A stretch of 64,000 nucleotides of DNA from an uncultured Verrucomicrobiota bacterium. GTDB lineage: Bacteria > Verrucomicrobiota > Verrucomicrobiia > Limisphaerales > UBA9464. Shown here piece by piece: positions 20,590 through 29,169 of the stretch (position 1 is its first letter; every line of letters begins with the position of its first letter). The translations under genes were made by a program, and so were the position numbers. The DNA lies in NCBI GenBank assembly GCA_903939515.1, contig CAJAHH010000008.1, positions 1 to 64,000 of the forward strand, in the 5' to 3' direction. The notes under the pieces are model-generated. The model was not told the origin of the DNA, made no database searches, and saw only the letters and a list, made by a program, of their open reading frames with translations.

Positions 20590-21162
20590 ATGCTGATGCT
20601 GCGTCGTTCAGTTGATCCGGAATGGGCCCCTCGAGTGACCCGCTGTCTGCACGATTTGCTGGTAGATCACGCTCATCTCGAGCGAAAGGCAGCAAGCACG
20701 GCCATTCATCTCGAGAAGTACCGAGAGCTTTTTCCGAAGGTTCACATCCTGAACCGGATCGCGATTGAGGAGTTAGAACACTTCGAATTGGTTCTAGGGC
20801 TTCTGGAGCAACGGGGCTGGGCTTTTGGCCAACCGCAGCGTAGCGAGTGGATTACAGGCATGATGCGGGGCGTTCGTCAGGGGCGCCGTGAGTCAGCCAT
20901 CGACCACTTGGTTGTGTGCACTTTGATCGAGGGGCGTAGCTGCGAGAAATTCCAAATCCTCGCAACCTACCTCGCCAACGAGGCTCCGGATCTATCGCGC
21001 TTCTATCAGTCGTTGGTGGAAACGGAGGGCAACCATTACGCAACCTATCTGATCATGGCCCGGGAGATTGACCTAGATGAGACAAACTCCCGTCTGGATT
21101 GGTTTCTCGACCGCGATAGCGAACTGATGGGGCATCGCCACGATTTGTGCATTCTGCACTAA
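20590..21162 (+). CDS. miaE: tRNA 2-methylthio-N6-isopentenyladenosine hydroxylase (MiaE-like)
   Basis: MiaE is a diiron monooxygenase that hydroxylates the ms2i6A base at position 37 of tRNA. This 190-residue protein has the helical diiron scaffold. LLVDHAHLERKAASTAIHLE holds the first Glu/His ligands near residue 34, and IEELEHFELVLGLL near residue 60 supplies ExxH. TLIEGRSCEKFQILA near residue 117 and ETEGNHYATYLIMA near residue 148 supply the second Glu and ExxH set. The family label comes from the RSCE block, which is typical of MiaE. It is divergent from the rRNA operon. No miaA or miaB is nearby. Confidence 0.85.
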   Translation: MLMLRRSVDPEWAPRVTRCLHDLLVDHAHLERKAASTAIHLEKYRELFPKVHILNRIAIEELEHFELVLGLLEQRGWAFGQPQRSEWITGMMRGVRQGRRESAIDHLVVCTLIEGRSCEKFQILATYLANEAPDLSRFYQSLVETEGNHYATYLIMAREIDLDETNSRLDWFLDRDSELMGHRHDLCILH

Positions 21163-21217
21163 GTCTTGTGTAGCTTCAGTGACTAGGGATCTACGTCCCG
21201 GGGGACGGACACCGCTG

Positions 21218-22144
21218 TTACCGGCAAATCGGCAGCAGCGCGGTCCAATGGCAATCGCGGCAAAGGGTCGCTTGCCGGGTGAACTGCGTTCGACATCGCG
21301 GGCAATATTGGGTGTGAGCGGGGTCCTCGGCCCTAGGAGCAATGTCCCAGAGGGCAGGATCAACACCGCGCTGGCGAGCCAAGACCTCAATGGCCGCACG
21401 AACCTCAACAGAACTGGGAGCATCAACAGGAGTGCCACCAGCGGGATTCTCCGAAGTAACTGAATACCGTAACCGACGCCATTGGTCGGCCGCTAAGGTT
21501 TCCCAACCCTGAAAACCGGGTAGAGCCGCTGCCACAGCCAACGGGTGAAAGCCGTCCAGAGCCATCTTCTGAGCGAGATCCAAAGACCGAATCGCCGCCA
21601 GCGGAGAGAGACTCGCGGAGAGCACCAACCTCAGGCGCTCGTCTCCAAACTCTGAGAAGATTTTGCCGTGGATTCGGGCAAGGAGGCAGGCGTTGGTGAC
21701 CATGAGAATCAACGCTCCGGAACTTAATATCCAAAGCGTTGATGGGAGTCCCAAAAACTTCAGCAGCACCGGGCACACGATCCAGACCAGCCCCCACAGA
21801 CACCAGGAGGTCCAGCGGAGCGGCTGGAACGCCTCCTCAACGCTCTGATAGCGCCTGCCGATCTCCACCACACTGAAAGCTGTGTCGATGGGAGCCCTGA
21901 GGGCGGTCGAACCAGTCGAGCCTGTGGGCGCAGAGGTTCGGACCGAATAGGCCCGACCCATCTGAGGGACCGGGTACACCCAATGCAGAGATCCACGCGA
22001 TGAAGATATCAGCCCCCCTTGGGTGAGCGCCTCCCAACCGCGCCCACGACGCCTGAAGAGCCAGGCGTCGGAGCGCACCCAAACCAAGAACTCGGACAAA
22101 TACAGCAAAAGGAAACACCCCAAGAGCATCGGCACCGGGCTCAT
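21218..22144 (-). CDS. Membrane protein with C-terminal zinc-ribbon-like motif, function unknown
   Basis: The 308-residue protein has one N-terminal hydrophobic segment (LLGCFLLLYLSEFLVWV) and a central pair (SWCLWGLVWIVCPVLLKFLG and TLWILSSGALILMVTNACLL). The part between 40 and 110 and the part after 160 are soluble. The last 25 residues contain YCPRCRTQFT and LCRDCHW, two CxxC knuckles that should hold a zinc. I recognise no family. It is convergent with the miaE-like gene. Its start is 21 bases downstream of the stop codon of the nuclease gene at 22166, so the two probably form a transcription unit. Confidence 0.75.
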   Translation of the reverse strand: MSPVPMLLGCFLLLYLSEFLVWVRSDAWLFRRRGRGWEALTQGGLISSSRGSLHWVYPVPQMGRAYSVRTSAPTGSTGSTALRAPIDTAFSVVEIGRRYQSVEEAFQPLRWTSWCLWGLVWIVCPVLLKFLGLPSTLWILSSGALILMVTNACLLARIHGKIFSEFGDERLRLVLSASLSPLAAIRSLDLAQKMALDGFHPLAVAAALPGFQGWETLAADQWRRLRYSVTSENPAGGTPVDAPSSVEVRAAIEVLARQRGVDPALWDIAPRAEDPAHTQYCPRCRTQFTRQATLCRDCHWTALLPICR

Positions 22145-22165
22145 GACGCAGCTTCCCTGCTAGGA

Positions 22166-23563
22166 TTACACTTCCAAGGCTTCACCCGGTGCTGGTTGCA
22201 GCACCTGAATTTTGGGATGTCGCGTTTGGATCTGCTCACAAATCCAACCCTTGGCTTGGGTGTCGCCATGACCCAAGACCACCACGCGGGGATTGATCTC
22301 TGAAACCATGTTCATGAGGTCGTCACGATGGGCGTGCGCGGTTAGGTCGAAGTCGAAGACCTCGCAGTTTCGATTCAACTTTCCAACCGAAGGGCTGAAA
22401 TGGAATCGCTCACCATGCTTGGCCGCTTTAAGACGACCACCCGGGGTCTCCGAGTCGGCGTAGCCTACAAAGAAAATACCATGCCGCTCCTCGCCCACAA
22501 TACGTGCAGCCAAGGCGTGGGCTCCGGTGTTTTCGCTCATCATACCGGCAGTCATGACGAAAATCCTGCCGCCACGCAGCGACATGGATTCGATGTCTTT
22601 GGTGGAGACCACCTGGATGTTCAGCGCATTGGTCAGCTTGAGGTTCGGATGATGCCGATTGGTCCGGTTGGACTGAAGATCGTAGATCTCGGTGAAGACC
22701 CGTCCCAACCCCCCGATGTACACCGGTTGTTCCCGGAGTTTTCCAGCCCGCATGAGCAGAGCAAGGTAGGCGAGGATCTCTTGGGTGCGCCCCAGCGCAA
22801 AGGCCGGTATGAGTACCGTGCCTTTGCGGGCCAGAACCCGGTTGATTTCCTCGGCCAGACGTTCCAGCTCCTGATCTCGACTAAAATTAGGGGGTAATTG
22901 ACGCGCCCCTCGAGTTGTTTCCATCACCAACACATCGGCGCGCACGCCCTCGAAATCCGCAGCACGAAGAAGGGTCTGGTCGTGAAAACAGACATCGCCC
23001 GAATAAAACATGCTCTGCTTGCGACCCCGCACCAGAACACCCGCCGAGCCCAAGGCATGACCCGCGTCGAAAAATTCTAAGGAAGGTCCATTCCGGCGCC
23101 CCGGAGTGGTCCCCTGGCTGCGGGCAAACTGAGCCCACTCGATCTCACGACGATAGCCAAAGCCCTGAAAGACTGGGGCGTAATCGTCCACTTCTTCATG
23201 CGTATAGAGCGGGTATTCGCGGATTCCCAACTCATCGCGCTGGCGAACCATCACGTTGACCGAATTATGAAGGACTCGCTCAACGATGAAGTAGCTCAGG
23301 TCCGTCATGAGCACCCGAGCATGGGGGAAATACTGAAGGGCCACCGGTAGCGATCCGACATGATCATGGTGGCAGTGGGTCAGCGCGATGGCATCAACCT
23401 CCAAATCCTTCACCGATTCATACAGTGGGAGAGAGGAAAGGCCTTCGCGCTTCGGGTGGGTCCCGGCGTCCATCAAAAGTTGGTGCCCATCAACGGAGAG
23501 CATCCAGGCACTTGCTCCGATGTCGTTGTCTGGGTTGAGGTTCGTAATCCGCATCGCGGACAT
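22166..23563 (-). CDS. Beta-CASP metallo-beta-lactamase nuclease
   Basis: This protein of about 465 residues joins a metallo-beta-lactamase fold to a beta-CASP domain, the layout of RNA-processing nucleases such as CPSF73 and bacterial or archaeal homologues. The zinc motif THCHHDHVG lies near residue 70. FDAGHALGSAGV and FYSGDVCF supply further ligands. The beta-CASP part has TVLIPAFALGRTQEIL, MTAGMMSENTGAHALA and DLTAHAHRDDLMNMV, which hold the C-terminal His residues. I set the start at the ATG at 23563 (MSAMRITNLNPD); one upstream at 23587 and one at 23554 are possible. Substrate and role are not known. Confidence 0.88.
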   Translation of the reverse strand: MSAMRITNLNPDNDIGASAWMLSVDGHQLLMDAGTHPKREGLSSLPLYESVKDLEVDAIALTHCHHDHVGSLPVALQYFPHARVLMTDLSYFIVERVLHNSVNVMVRQRDELGIREYPLYTHEEVDDYAPVFQGFGYRREIEWAQFARSQGTTPGRRNGPSLEFFDAGHALGSAGVLVRGRKQSMFYSGDVCFHDQTLLRAADFEGVRADVLVMETTRGARQLPPNFSRDQELERLAEEINRVLARKGTVLIPAFALGRTQEILAYLALLMRAGKLREQPVYIGGLGRVFTEIYDLQSNRTNRHHPNLKLTNALNIQVVSTKDIESMSLRGGRIFVMTAGMMSENTGAHALAARIVGEERHGIFFVGYADSETPGGRLKAAKHGERFHFSPSVGKLNRNCEVFDFDLTAHAHRDDLMNMVSEINPRVVVLGHGDTQAKGWICEQIQTRHPKIQVLQPAPGEALEV

Positions 23564-23605
23564 GGATAGACCCGGAATCCCTCCCACCGCAAACGCGGAA
23601 AGCGT

Positions 23606-25141
23606 TTATTCGCCGTTGGCGGCTCCGGTGAATCGCGACTCAGAGGTCGATTTAAGGACCAAAGTCGCCACCAATCCACGCTCCCGGCCTCGGGTTAATT
23701 CGAGGCGTCCCTGACAAGCGACCATGCACGTCTTCACGATGGCCAAACCCAGACCTGTGCCTCCGGTATCGCTCGAACGGGACTGATCAGGCCGATAAAA
23801 CGGTTCGCCCAATCGGCTCAAATCGGATTCAGAGACGCCCGGGCCGGAATCCACAACTCGCCAGAGCACCTGGTGCGGGCCCGAAGACACGGCCTCGATT
23901 TGTATGGGACCGTGGGCGGCAGCATGATTACGGGCGTTTCGCACGAGATTCCCCATGGCTCGCTCCACGAGTTCCGGATGCCCCATGGCCCGCAACTCCT
24001 CAGGCACCTGCACAGTGAGATTGAGCGCCTCGGGCATCTCCCGAGCCACCACCCGGCGAGTCATTTCGGCCAGAGGGAGAGACGTCATCTCCGCGTCGGC
24101 GGGTTTCAGCGCCGCCTTGGAGAACTGGAGTAATTCATTCACCAAGGTGGACATGTGACGCACTTCTTCACGCACGTCGTCCACATAGCACCGGACGTCG
24201 TCATTAGTCCGCTGCTCTAAGATCCCGAGTGCCATTTCCATTCGGGCCAGTGGCGAGCACAACTCGTGGGCAACATCTCCCAGAAACCGCTTTTGCCCGG
24301 TCACCAAGCCTTCCAACCGGACCGACATGCGATTAATCGCACCGCCCAGTCGACCCAACTCATCTCCACGCTCTTCGGGCACCACGGTATTGAAGCGACC
24401 CTCAGCGATACGCTCGGTTGCGGCCGAGATTTGAGAGACGGATCGAGTGATTCCCCGCACGAACGGCAACCACCAAAGCACCGAGACAGCGATCACCGCC
24501 GAAGCGGCCCAGAACCAGGATTGGACATCAAAGAATAAACCGCCTGCCGACAAGGTCTCCGAGACCATCGCTATGCGCACCCCTCGCGGAAGACCCGGTC
24601 CACGAATCGGATTGCCATGGACCAACCAATACTTCGCTGGACTACCGGCTCGAAGAAAGACCCGTGGCCCTCCCATCGAGGACCGCGGCCCGGATCGCTG
24701 GGGTGGCGGCCCAGGAGTTCCCATGGGCCCCGGCTCGAAATGATCCTCGGGTGGCTTTCCTGGCGGCGGCCCCGACCTTCGGTCATCAAACCCACCAGGG
24801 CCCGGCAGTGCCAATGCGCGGAGGCGGAGCGCCAACTCGGCGGGCACCTCCAGCTTGGCTCCCAAAAAGAGGGACCCGTCTTCCCGCAACAGCATCAGGC
24901 GCACCGGATAGGCTTCCTCGAAGCGGGCCATCGCCCGTTCCCACTCGACGATCGGGCGGTCCCGCAATTCGGCCATCAACGCCCCGGCTGGAGCCTGAGA
25001 ACGATCCCCTGCGGCCCGGCCCAGCAACGATTCCCCACCGAGCTCGGTCCACAGGAAGACCCCAAAAGCGCCCCCCAAAATAAGCAGGTTCAGGAGCAGC
25101 CAGATGAGGATACGGCTGAACAGTGGAATTCGAAGGGTCAT
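23606..25141 (-). CDS. Sensor histidine kinase (CpxA-like layout)
   Basis: The 511-residue kinase has two membrane segments (about 9-31 and 205-226). Between them is a periplasmic domain that contains an unusual Pro/Gly-rich stretch (about 115-165). After the second segment come HAMP (ITRSVSQISAATERIAEGRF), the H-box DVAHELCSPLARMEMALGIL with the phosphorylated His, the N-box NLVRNARNHAAAHG and the G-boxes VVDSGPGVSESDL and GGTGLGLAIVKTCM. The start overlaps the response regulator stop by four bases (ATGA), so the two are translationally coupled. An EF-hand secreted protein with its own Pro/Gly-rich segments is divergent from the pair, a plausible partner or target. Confidence 0.93.
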   Translation of the reverse strand: MTLRIPLFSRILIWLLLNLLILGGAFGVFLWTELGGESLLGRAAGDRSQAPAGALMAELRDRPIVEWERAMARFEEAYPVRLMLLREDGSLFLGAKLEVPAELALRLRALALPGPGGFDDRRSGPPPGKPPEDHFEPGPMGTPGPPPQRSGPRSSMGGPRVFLRAGSPAKYWLVHGNPIRGPGLPRGVRIAMVSETLSAGGLFFDVQSWFWAASAVIAVSVLWWLPFVRGITRSVSQISAATERIAEGRFNTVVPEERGDELGRLGGAINRMSVRLEGLVTGQKRFLGDVAHELCSPLARMEMALGILEQRTNDDVRCYVDDVREEVRHMSTLVNELLQFSKAALKPADAEMTSLPLAEMTRRVVAREMPEALNLTVQVPEELRAMGHPELVERAMGNLVRNARNHAAAHGPIQIEAVSSGPHQVLWRVVDSGPGVSESDLSRLGEPFYRPDQSRSSDTGGTGLGLAIVKTCMVACQGRLELTRGRERGLVATLVLKSTSESRFTGAANGE

Positions 25142-25881
25142 TCAGGATCCTCCGGATCGACCATCATGTAGCCCGCCGAACGGAGCGTGCGGATGAAGCG
25201 CGGATGCTTGGGGTCGTCGTTGAGTTTTTTGCGCAGTGCCGAGATGTGCACATCGATAGAGCGGTCAAACACGTCGTAGTCCCGCTCTCGAATCTCGTCG
25301 AGCAACGCCTCTCGGGTCTTGACCCGTCCACGGGCCTTGGCGAGCGAGAGCAACAGGTCGTACTCCACCGGGGTCAAGCTCAGCGGGACATCGCCCAAAA
25401 CGGCAGATCGAGAGGCCGGACGAACCCGCAGCGGGCCCACCACAACTTCTCCCTCCGACGTGGCATCAGGCCCCGGGGTGCGGACCGTGCGTCGAGTGAC
25501 CGCCCGCAATCTCGCCAGGAGTTCTCGGGTGGAAAAGGTCTTGGGCAGGTAGTCGTCGGCTCCCATTTCCAGACCGACGATTCGGTCGGCTTCGTCCCCT
25601 CTGGCCGTGAGCATCAGCACAGGCACGTCCACCTTGGCGCGGATCCGTTTAAGAACCTCGAATCCGTCCAAACCCGGCAGCATGAGATCGAGGAGGATCG
25701 CATGCCACGGCTCCCCAACCGCACGGTCCACACCTTCAGGACCTGTGTGAACGGCCTCCACCAAATATCCCATGGGAGCGAGATAATCGCGAATCAGGCG
25801 GCAAAGCTTCCGGTCATCATCGATAACCAAGATACGGGGCAGCGTGTCCCGGGATGCGGAGTCGGCGTGATTGGATTTCAT
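25138..25881 (-). CDS. OmpR/PhoB-family response regulator
   Basis: The 247-residue regulator has a receiver domain (residues about 12-125). ILVIDDDRKLCRLIRDYL gives the acidic pocket, AILLDLMLPGLDGFEVL gives the phosphorylated Asp, and MLTARGDEADRIVGLEMGAD the Thr/Ser switch. The usual K-P is replaced by K-T (DYLPKTF), as often in CpxR-like proteins. The C-terminal winged helix (about 145-240) has PLSLTPVEYDLLLSLAKARG and VDVHISALRKKLNDDPKHPR-type text. It is the first gene of the pair and ends in a four-base overlap with the kinase. Its promoter should lie in 25882-26085, shared with the EF-hand gene. Confidence 0.95.
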   Translation of the reverse strand: MKSNHADSASRDTLPRILVIDDDRKLCRLIRDYLAPMGYLVEAVHTGPEGVDRAVGEPWHAILLDLMLPGLDGFEVLKRIRAKVDVPVLMLTARGDEADRIVGLEMGADDYLPKTFSTRELLARLRAVTRRTVRTPGPDATSEGEVVVGPLRVRPASRSAVLGDVPLSLTPVEYDLLLSLAKARGRVKTREALLDEIRERDYDVFDRSIDVHISALRKKLNDDPKHPRFIRTLRSAGYMMVDPEDPE

Positions 25882-26085
25882 GAGAAAAACAAGGGCAACC
25901 CATCGGTCTTGATGACCAGCAGCCTAGTCGGCACCGAGAGGAACCAGACACATATTTACGCCTGCTTAACAATTTTCCGCGCGAGACACATCATTTCATT
26001 ACAGAAGTGGCGTCTTATGTTTCTAGAACGACATGGCGAGGGTTCGCCAAGCGTCCACTCCAACAACACACACTATCCATCCACG

Positions 26086-26463
26086 ATGAAAACACTGAAT
26101 CACACCTTACTGGCACTGGCACTGGCTGGCGCAACTCTCACAGCCATCGCCCAAAATGAGGAGCGCCCCCAGCCTCCTGGCGGTCCTGAAGGTCCTGGCG
26201 GACGGCCGCGGATGGTCTCCCCATTGATGGAAGCCCTCGATAAGAATCATGACGGCCTTCTGGATGCCGACGAAATCAAGAATGCCGCAACGGCCTTGCT
26301 GAAACTCGACAAGAATGGTGACGGCAAACTCACCCAAGAAGAACTCCGACCGGCTCGACCGGCGGGTGGTCGTGGTCCCGGTGGTCCTGGTGGTCCCGGT
26401 GGACCTGATCGGGAAGGTCGCCCCCAAGGCGAGGGCCGTCCAGGGCGTCCTGAAAAACAGTAA
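26086..26463 (+). CDS. Secreted EF-hand calcium-binding protein with Pro/Gly-rich flanks
   Basis: A longer frame extends left through the antisense of the regulator gene. The real start is the ATG at 26086, which opens a signal peptide (MKTLNHTLLALALAGATLTA). The mature 100-residue protein has two perfect EF-hand loops: DKNHDGLLDADE (residues 52-63) and DKNGDGKLTQEE (75-86). These should bind two calcium ions. Low-complexity Pro/Gly/Arg stretches precede (25-42) and follow (88-125) the pair. It sits divergent to a two-component system and is followed by a strong terminator, so it is a single-gene unit. This recalls CpxP beside cpxRA, although the sequence is unrelated. Confidence 0.9.
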   Translation: MKTLNHTLLALALAGATLTAIAQNEERPQPPGGPEGPGGRPRMVSPLMEALDKNHDGLLDADEIKNAATALLKLDKNGDGKLTQEELRPARPAGGRGPGGPGGPGGPDREGRPQGEGRPGRPEKQ

Positions 26464-26485
26464 TCTCCTCACCTAAAGACTCCAC

Positions 26486-26527
26486 ACCGGCGACTTCCAC
26501 TCCTTGAGGAAGTCGCCGGTTTGCTTT
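26486..26527 (+). terminator. Intrinsic terminator after the EF-hand gene
   Basis: A perfect 13-bp stem (accggcgacttcc, 26486-26498, with ggaagtcgccggt, 26508-26520) has a nine-base loop and is followed by ttgctttt. It lies 22 bases after the stop codon. It may also serve the convergent ABC permease gene, but the T-run is on the plus side. Confidence 0.93.
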
Positions 26528-26584
26528 TCTGAAACACTTAATCAGGGGAAGCCCGGTTGAGGAGTCCAGCACTAGCAAAAAAAA

Positions 26585-28105
26585 CTAATCCCGGCCCAAG
26601 ACCCATCGGGCCAATTGCACTAGGGAGGCGGGCTGTCCGGTCCGCAACACGGCCGTCCTGAAAATGCGAGCGCAGCCCCACAGGACAGCTACATCGGAAA
26701 GCAGCAACAGAACCAGGGTCCCTATCACCTCTCGCAATGGAGGGTTGGCCGCGACCCGGTTCATCATCACGAACGGCGTATAGGGCGGTATCCAGGACAA
26801 CACCGTCGCCACCGGGCCATTCGGATCCTTGGGTATAAAGGCGATCGAAACCAAGGGAACCATCATCAGCAAGGCGATGACTCCGGTGAAATTCTGAGCC
26901 TCCTTTAGATTGTTGCAGGTGCTGCCCAAAGCCAAAATCACCGCGGCATAGAAAAGATAGCCGAGCAGAAAATAGAGAACGAACGCGGGCAGCAGCCAGG
27001 AATCTAGCAGCAAGGTGGCCAACTCCAGAGGTAAGCGGTGAGCAATGGAATCCGCCGCCATAGCCGCAGCCCCCGCCGTGTGGAGGGTCCAAAAGGTCAT
27101 TAAGACCAACGACCCGATCCAGCCCAGGGTCATCACGGCGCCGACGGCGGCCACACCCACTAACTTTCCAGTCATCAACTCGAGCGGCGTCACCGAGGAG
27201 AGCAACACTTCCAAGATCCGGTTAGAGCGTTCCTCGATCAGTGAATTGAGCAGCATCTGGGAGATGCTGAACACGGCGATCCACAGCAGGTACACGAATG
27301 CACTGGGAGCCCATTGCCTGAGCAAATCCGCCACCCCCACCTGCTCCTCGCCTTCAGCTTTGCGGGGATTAAAACTCATCAACTGCGCCTGCGAGCCCTC
27401 CACTCGGGCGATGCTCGATGGGTCCATCCCCAATCGGGAGTACTCGCGGCTTCGAAAATTCCTCGAAAGGGCGTCAACCAGACGGTCCTGCAACTGAGTA
27501 TCGGCCTGATTGACGGACCAAAACCTCAGGATCGGCGGTGCATTGGAGGTGAGTCCGTCCTGCAGGATGGCGACGGCGAAGAGCGGTACTTCTTCGTCGA
27601 CTCCCACCGGCTTAAAAAGGCGTCCTGCCCTCATCCAGTCCCGGAGGCGGCCCTCAAACTCGGAAAGATCACCCCGCCACTGCAACTCTGAGGGCAGTGC
27701 TACCAGACGATTGAGCGGGGCTGGAGGCGCGAACTGGCCCGCATCGGCTTTCATCAGCGGCCCCAAATCTTTCTGCAACCTCGACCACGCCTGAGGTTGT
27801 TTATCCACCGCCGGAAGGGCCTGACCCGGCTTTAGCCTCGAAGCGGCCCATTCGCGAAAGTGAAATAATTCACGACGAGATTCAGCCGTCTTCAGTTGGT
27901 CGAGAACCACATCGAACAAGCGCTCGCCGGCCGTCGTATCGATCAGAGCGACATGGCGGGTGGGAGTCCCCTTGCGGGCCAGGATCAGCGGCACCTGGGA
28001 AGCGACCAACCAGAGCAACGGAACCAACAGGATTCCAAACCAGAACCCCCGGGTCTGGGTGTTGTCGAGGAATTCGCGAACCGCAATCAACAGGGCGTTT
28101 CTCAT
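26585..28105 (-). CDS. ABC-2 type permease (NatB-like)
   Basis: This 506-residue integral membrane protein begins MRNALLIAVREFLDN, followed by a first membrane segment (about 20-42), a large extracytoplasmic domain (about 45-260), then five or six membrane segments in the C-terminal half. EERSNRILEVLLSSVTPLEL marks the cytoplasmic loop typical of NatB/ABC-2 exporters. The start codon overlaps the stop of the ATPase gene by four bases, so they are coupled and form one exporter. NatAB exports sodium in Bacillus; the substrate here is not visible. Confidence 0.9.
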   Translation of the reverse strand: MRNALLIAVREFLDNTQTRGFWFGILLVPLLWLVASQVPLILARKGTPTRHVALIDTTAGERLFDVVLDQLKTAESRRELFHFREWAASRLKPGQALPAVDKQPQAWSRLQKDLGPLMKADAGQFAPPAPLNRLVALPSELQWRGDLSEFEGRLRDWMRAGRLFKPVGVDEEVPLFAVAILQDGLTSNAPPILRFWSVNQADTQLQDRLVDALSRNFRSREYSRLGMDPSSIARVEGSQAQLMSFNPRKAEGEEQVGVADLLRQWAPSAFVYLLWIAVFSISQMLLNSLIEERSNRILEVLLSSVTPLELMTGKLVGVAAVGAVMTLGWIGSLVLMTFWTLHTAGAAAMAADSIAHRLPLELATLLLDSWLLPAFVLYFLLGYLFYAAVILALGSTCNNLKEAQNFTGVIALLMMVPLVSIAFIPKDPNGPVATVLSWIPPYTPFVMMNRVAANPPLREVIGTLVLLLLSDVAVLWGCARIFRTAVLRTGQPASLVQLARWVLGRD

Positions 28106-29025
28106 CGTAAAGCGGTCTCCCGGGCACTCGGACCTACCAAATGGACAAACACTTCGTGGAGATCCGGATCCTGGACATCGAAGCGCCGCAATCGGAGCGA
28201 TCGTTCGAAGCAGGATTCCAACACCGCCGAGGCAGACGCCCCGGGTTCGAGCTCCAATCGCCAGCGGTTGCTGCTGTGAGCCTCCATCGAGCGCACGCCA
28301 GGAAGGATTCCCAGCAGGGGCGAGGCCTCCGCAGTCTCCAGAGTGATCCGAATGGGCAACAGGGAACGAGCCTCGGCTACGGTGCCCTCGAAGAGCCCGC
28401 GCCCACCGCCAAGGATGATTAATCGATCACAAAGACGCTCGGCATGGGACATGACATGAGTGGAAAAGAGAATCGTGCAACCCCGGGCCTTGAGATCGAT
28501 GAGGATTTCCTCCAGTACCTCCTGGTTGACCGGATCAAGGCCGGAAAACGGCTCATCGAAGAGGACCAGTTCGGGATCGTGGGCAATCGACGCGAGCACC
28601 TGAACTTTCTGTCCCATGCCCTTGGACAGGGTTTCCACCTTTTTGTCCGCGAAAGCTCCTAGTCCATATCGACCCAACAACTCTCGGGCTCGTTGATTGG
28701 CTCGGGCGCTGGAAAGTCCTTTGAGCGTGGCGAAGTAAGCGATGACAGAGGTGGCCGTCATCTTGAAGTACAAACCCTTTTCTTCAGGCAAGTAGCCCAC
28801 CCGATTGCGAACCGACATCGCCGAGGGAGATCCAAGCACCGACAGTTCACCGGAGTCGGGCGAGAGCATGCCCAAGATCATTCGCAGGGTGGTAGTTTTA
28901 CCCGCGCCATTGGGCCCCAAAAAACCATAAACCGAGCCCGCAGGAACCGACAGGGAGAGATCTTGGACCGCGTGAAAACGCCCGAATGACTTTGAAACAT
29001 GTCGGAGTTCCAACGCAGCGGTCAT
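28102..29025 (-). CDS. ABC transporter ATP-binding protein (NatA-like)
   Basis: The 307-residue ATPase has Walker A (GPNGAGKTTTLRMILGML), signature ETLSKGMGQKVQVLASIAHD and Walker B LVLFDEPFSGLDPV, with the switch His in LFSTHVMSHAE. LSKGM instead of LSGGQ is common in this exporter family. A C-terminal extension of about 80 residues follows the ATPase core and ends VHLVGPSARETALR, like DrrA/NatA tails. It partners the permease gene directly downstream. The first codons are divergent from the phosphonate cluster, 144 bases away. Confidence 0.94.
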   Translation of the reverse strand: MTAALELRHVSKSFGRFHAVQDLSLSVPAGSVYGFLGPNGAGKTTTLRMILGMLSPDSGELSVLGSPSAMSVRNRVGYLPEEKGLYFKMTATSVIAYFATLKGLSSARANQRARELLGRYGLGAFADKKVETLSKGMGQKVQVLASIAHDPELVLFDEPFSGLDPVNQEVLEEILIDLKARGCTILFSTHVMSHAERLCDRLIILGGGRGLFEGTVAEARSLLPIRITLETAEASPLLGILPGVRSMEAHSSNRWRLELEPGASASAVLESCFERSLRLRRFDVQDPDLHEVFVHLVGPSARETALR

Positions 29026-29169
29026 GGGTTGACAGTGTTCCTGTCGTTCCGCATCGACAAGAACATCCCCACTTCCGGATATCCAAGCATTGAGGATCGG
29101 TTTGTTTCAGAATCGGAACAGCTTCTCGGATTCCCTCCGGGATCCACTGCAGGCATCCTACGGCGCACA

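Noticed and set aside
23873-25171. Long plus-strand frames opposite the kinase gene
   Set aside because: GC-rich antisense frames; the minus strand carries all histidine kinase motifs in order.
25123-26085. Long open frame leading into the EF-hand gene
   Set aside because: The part before 26086 is antisense to the response regulator; the signal peptide at 26086 marks the real start.
29029-29057. Perfect TTGACA hexamer before phnA as a promoter
   Set aside because: No acceptable -10 box at 16-18 bases; kept only as a possibility.
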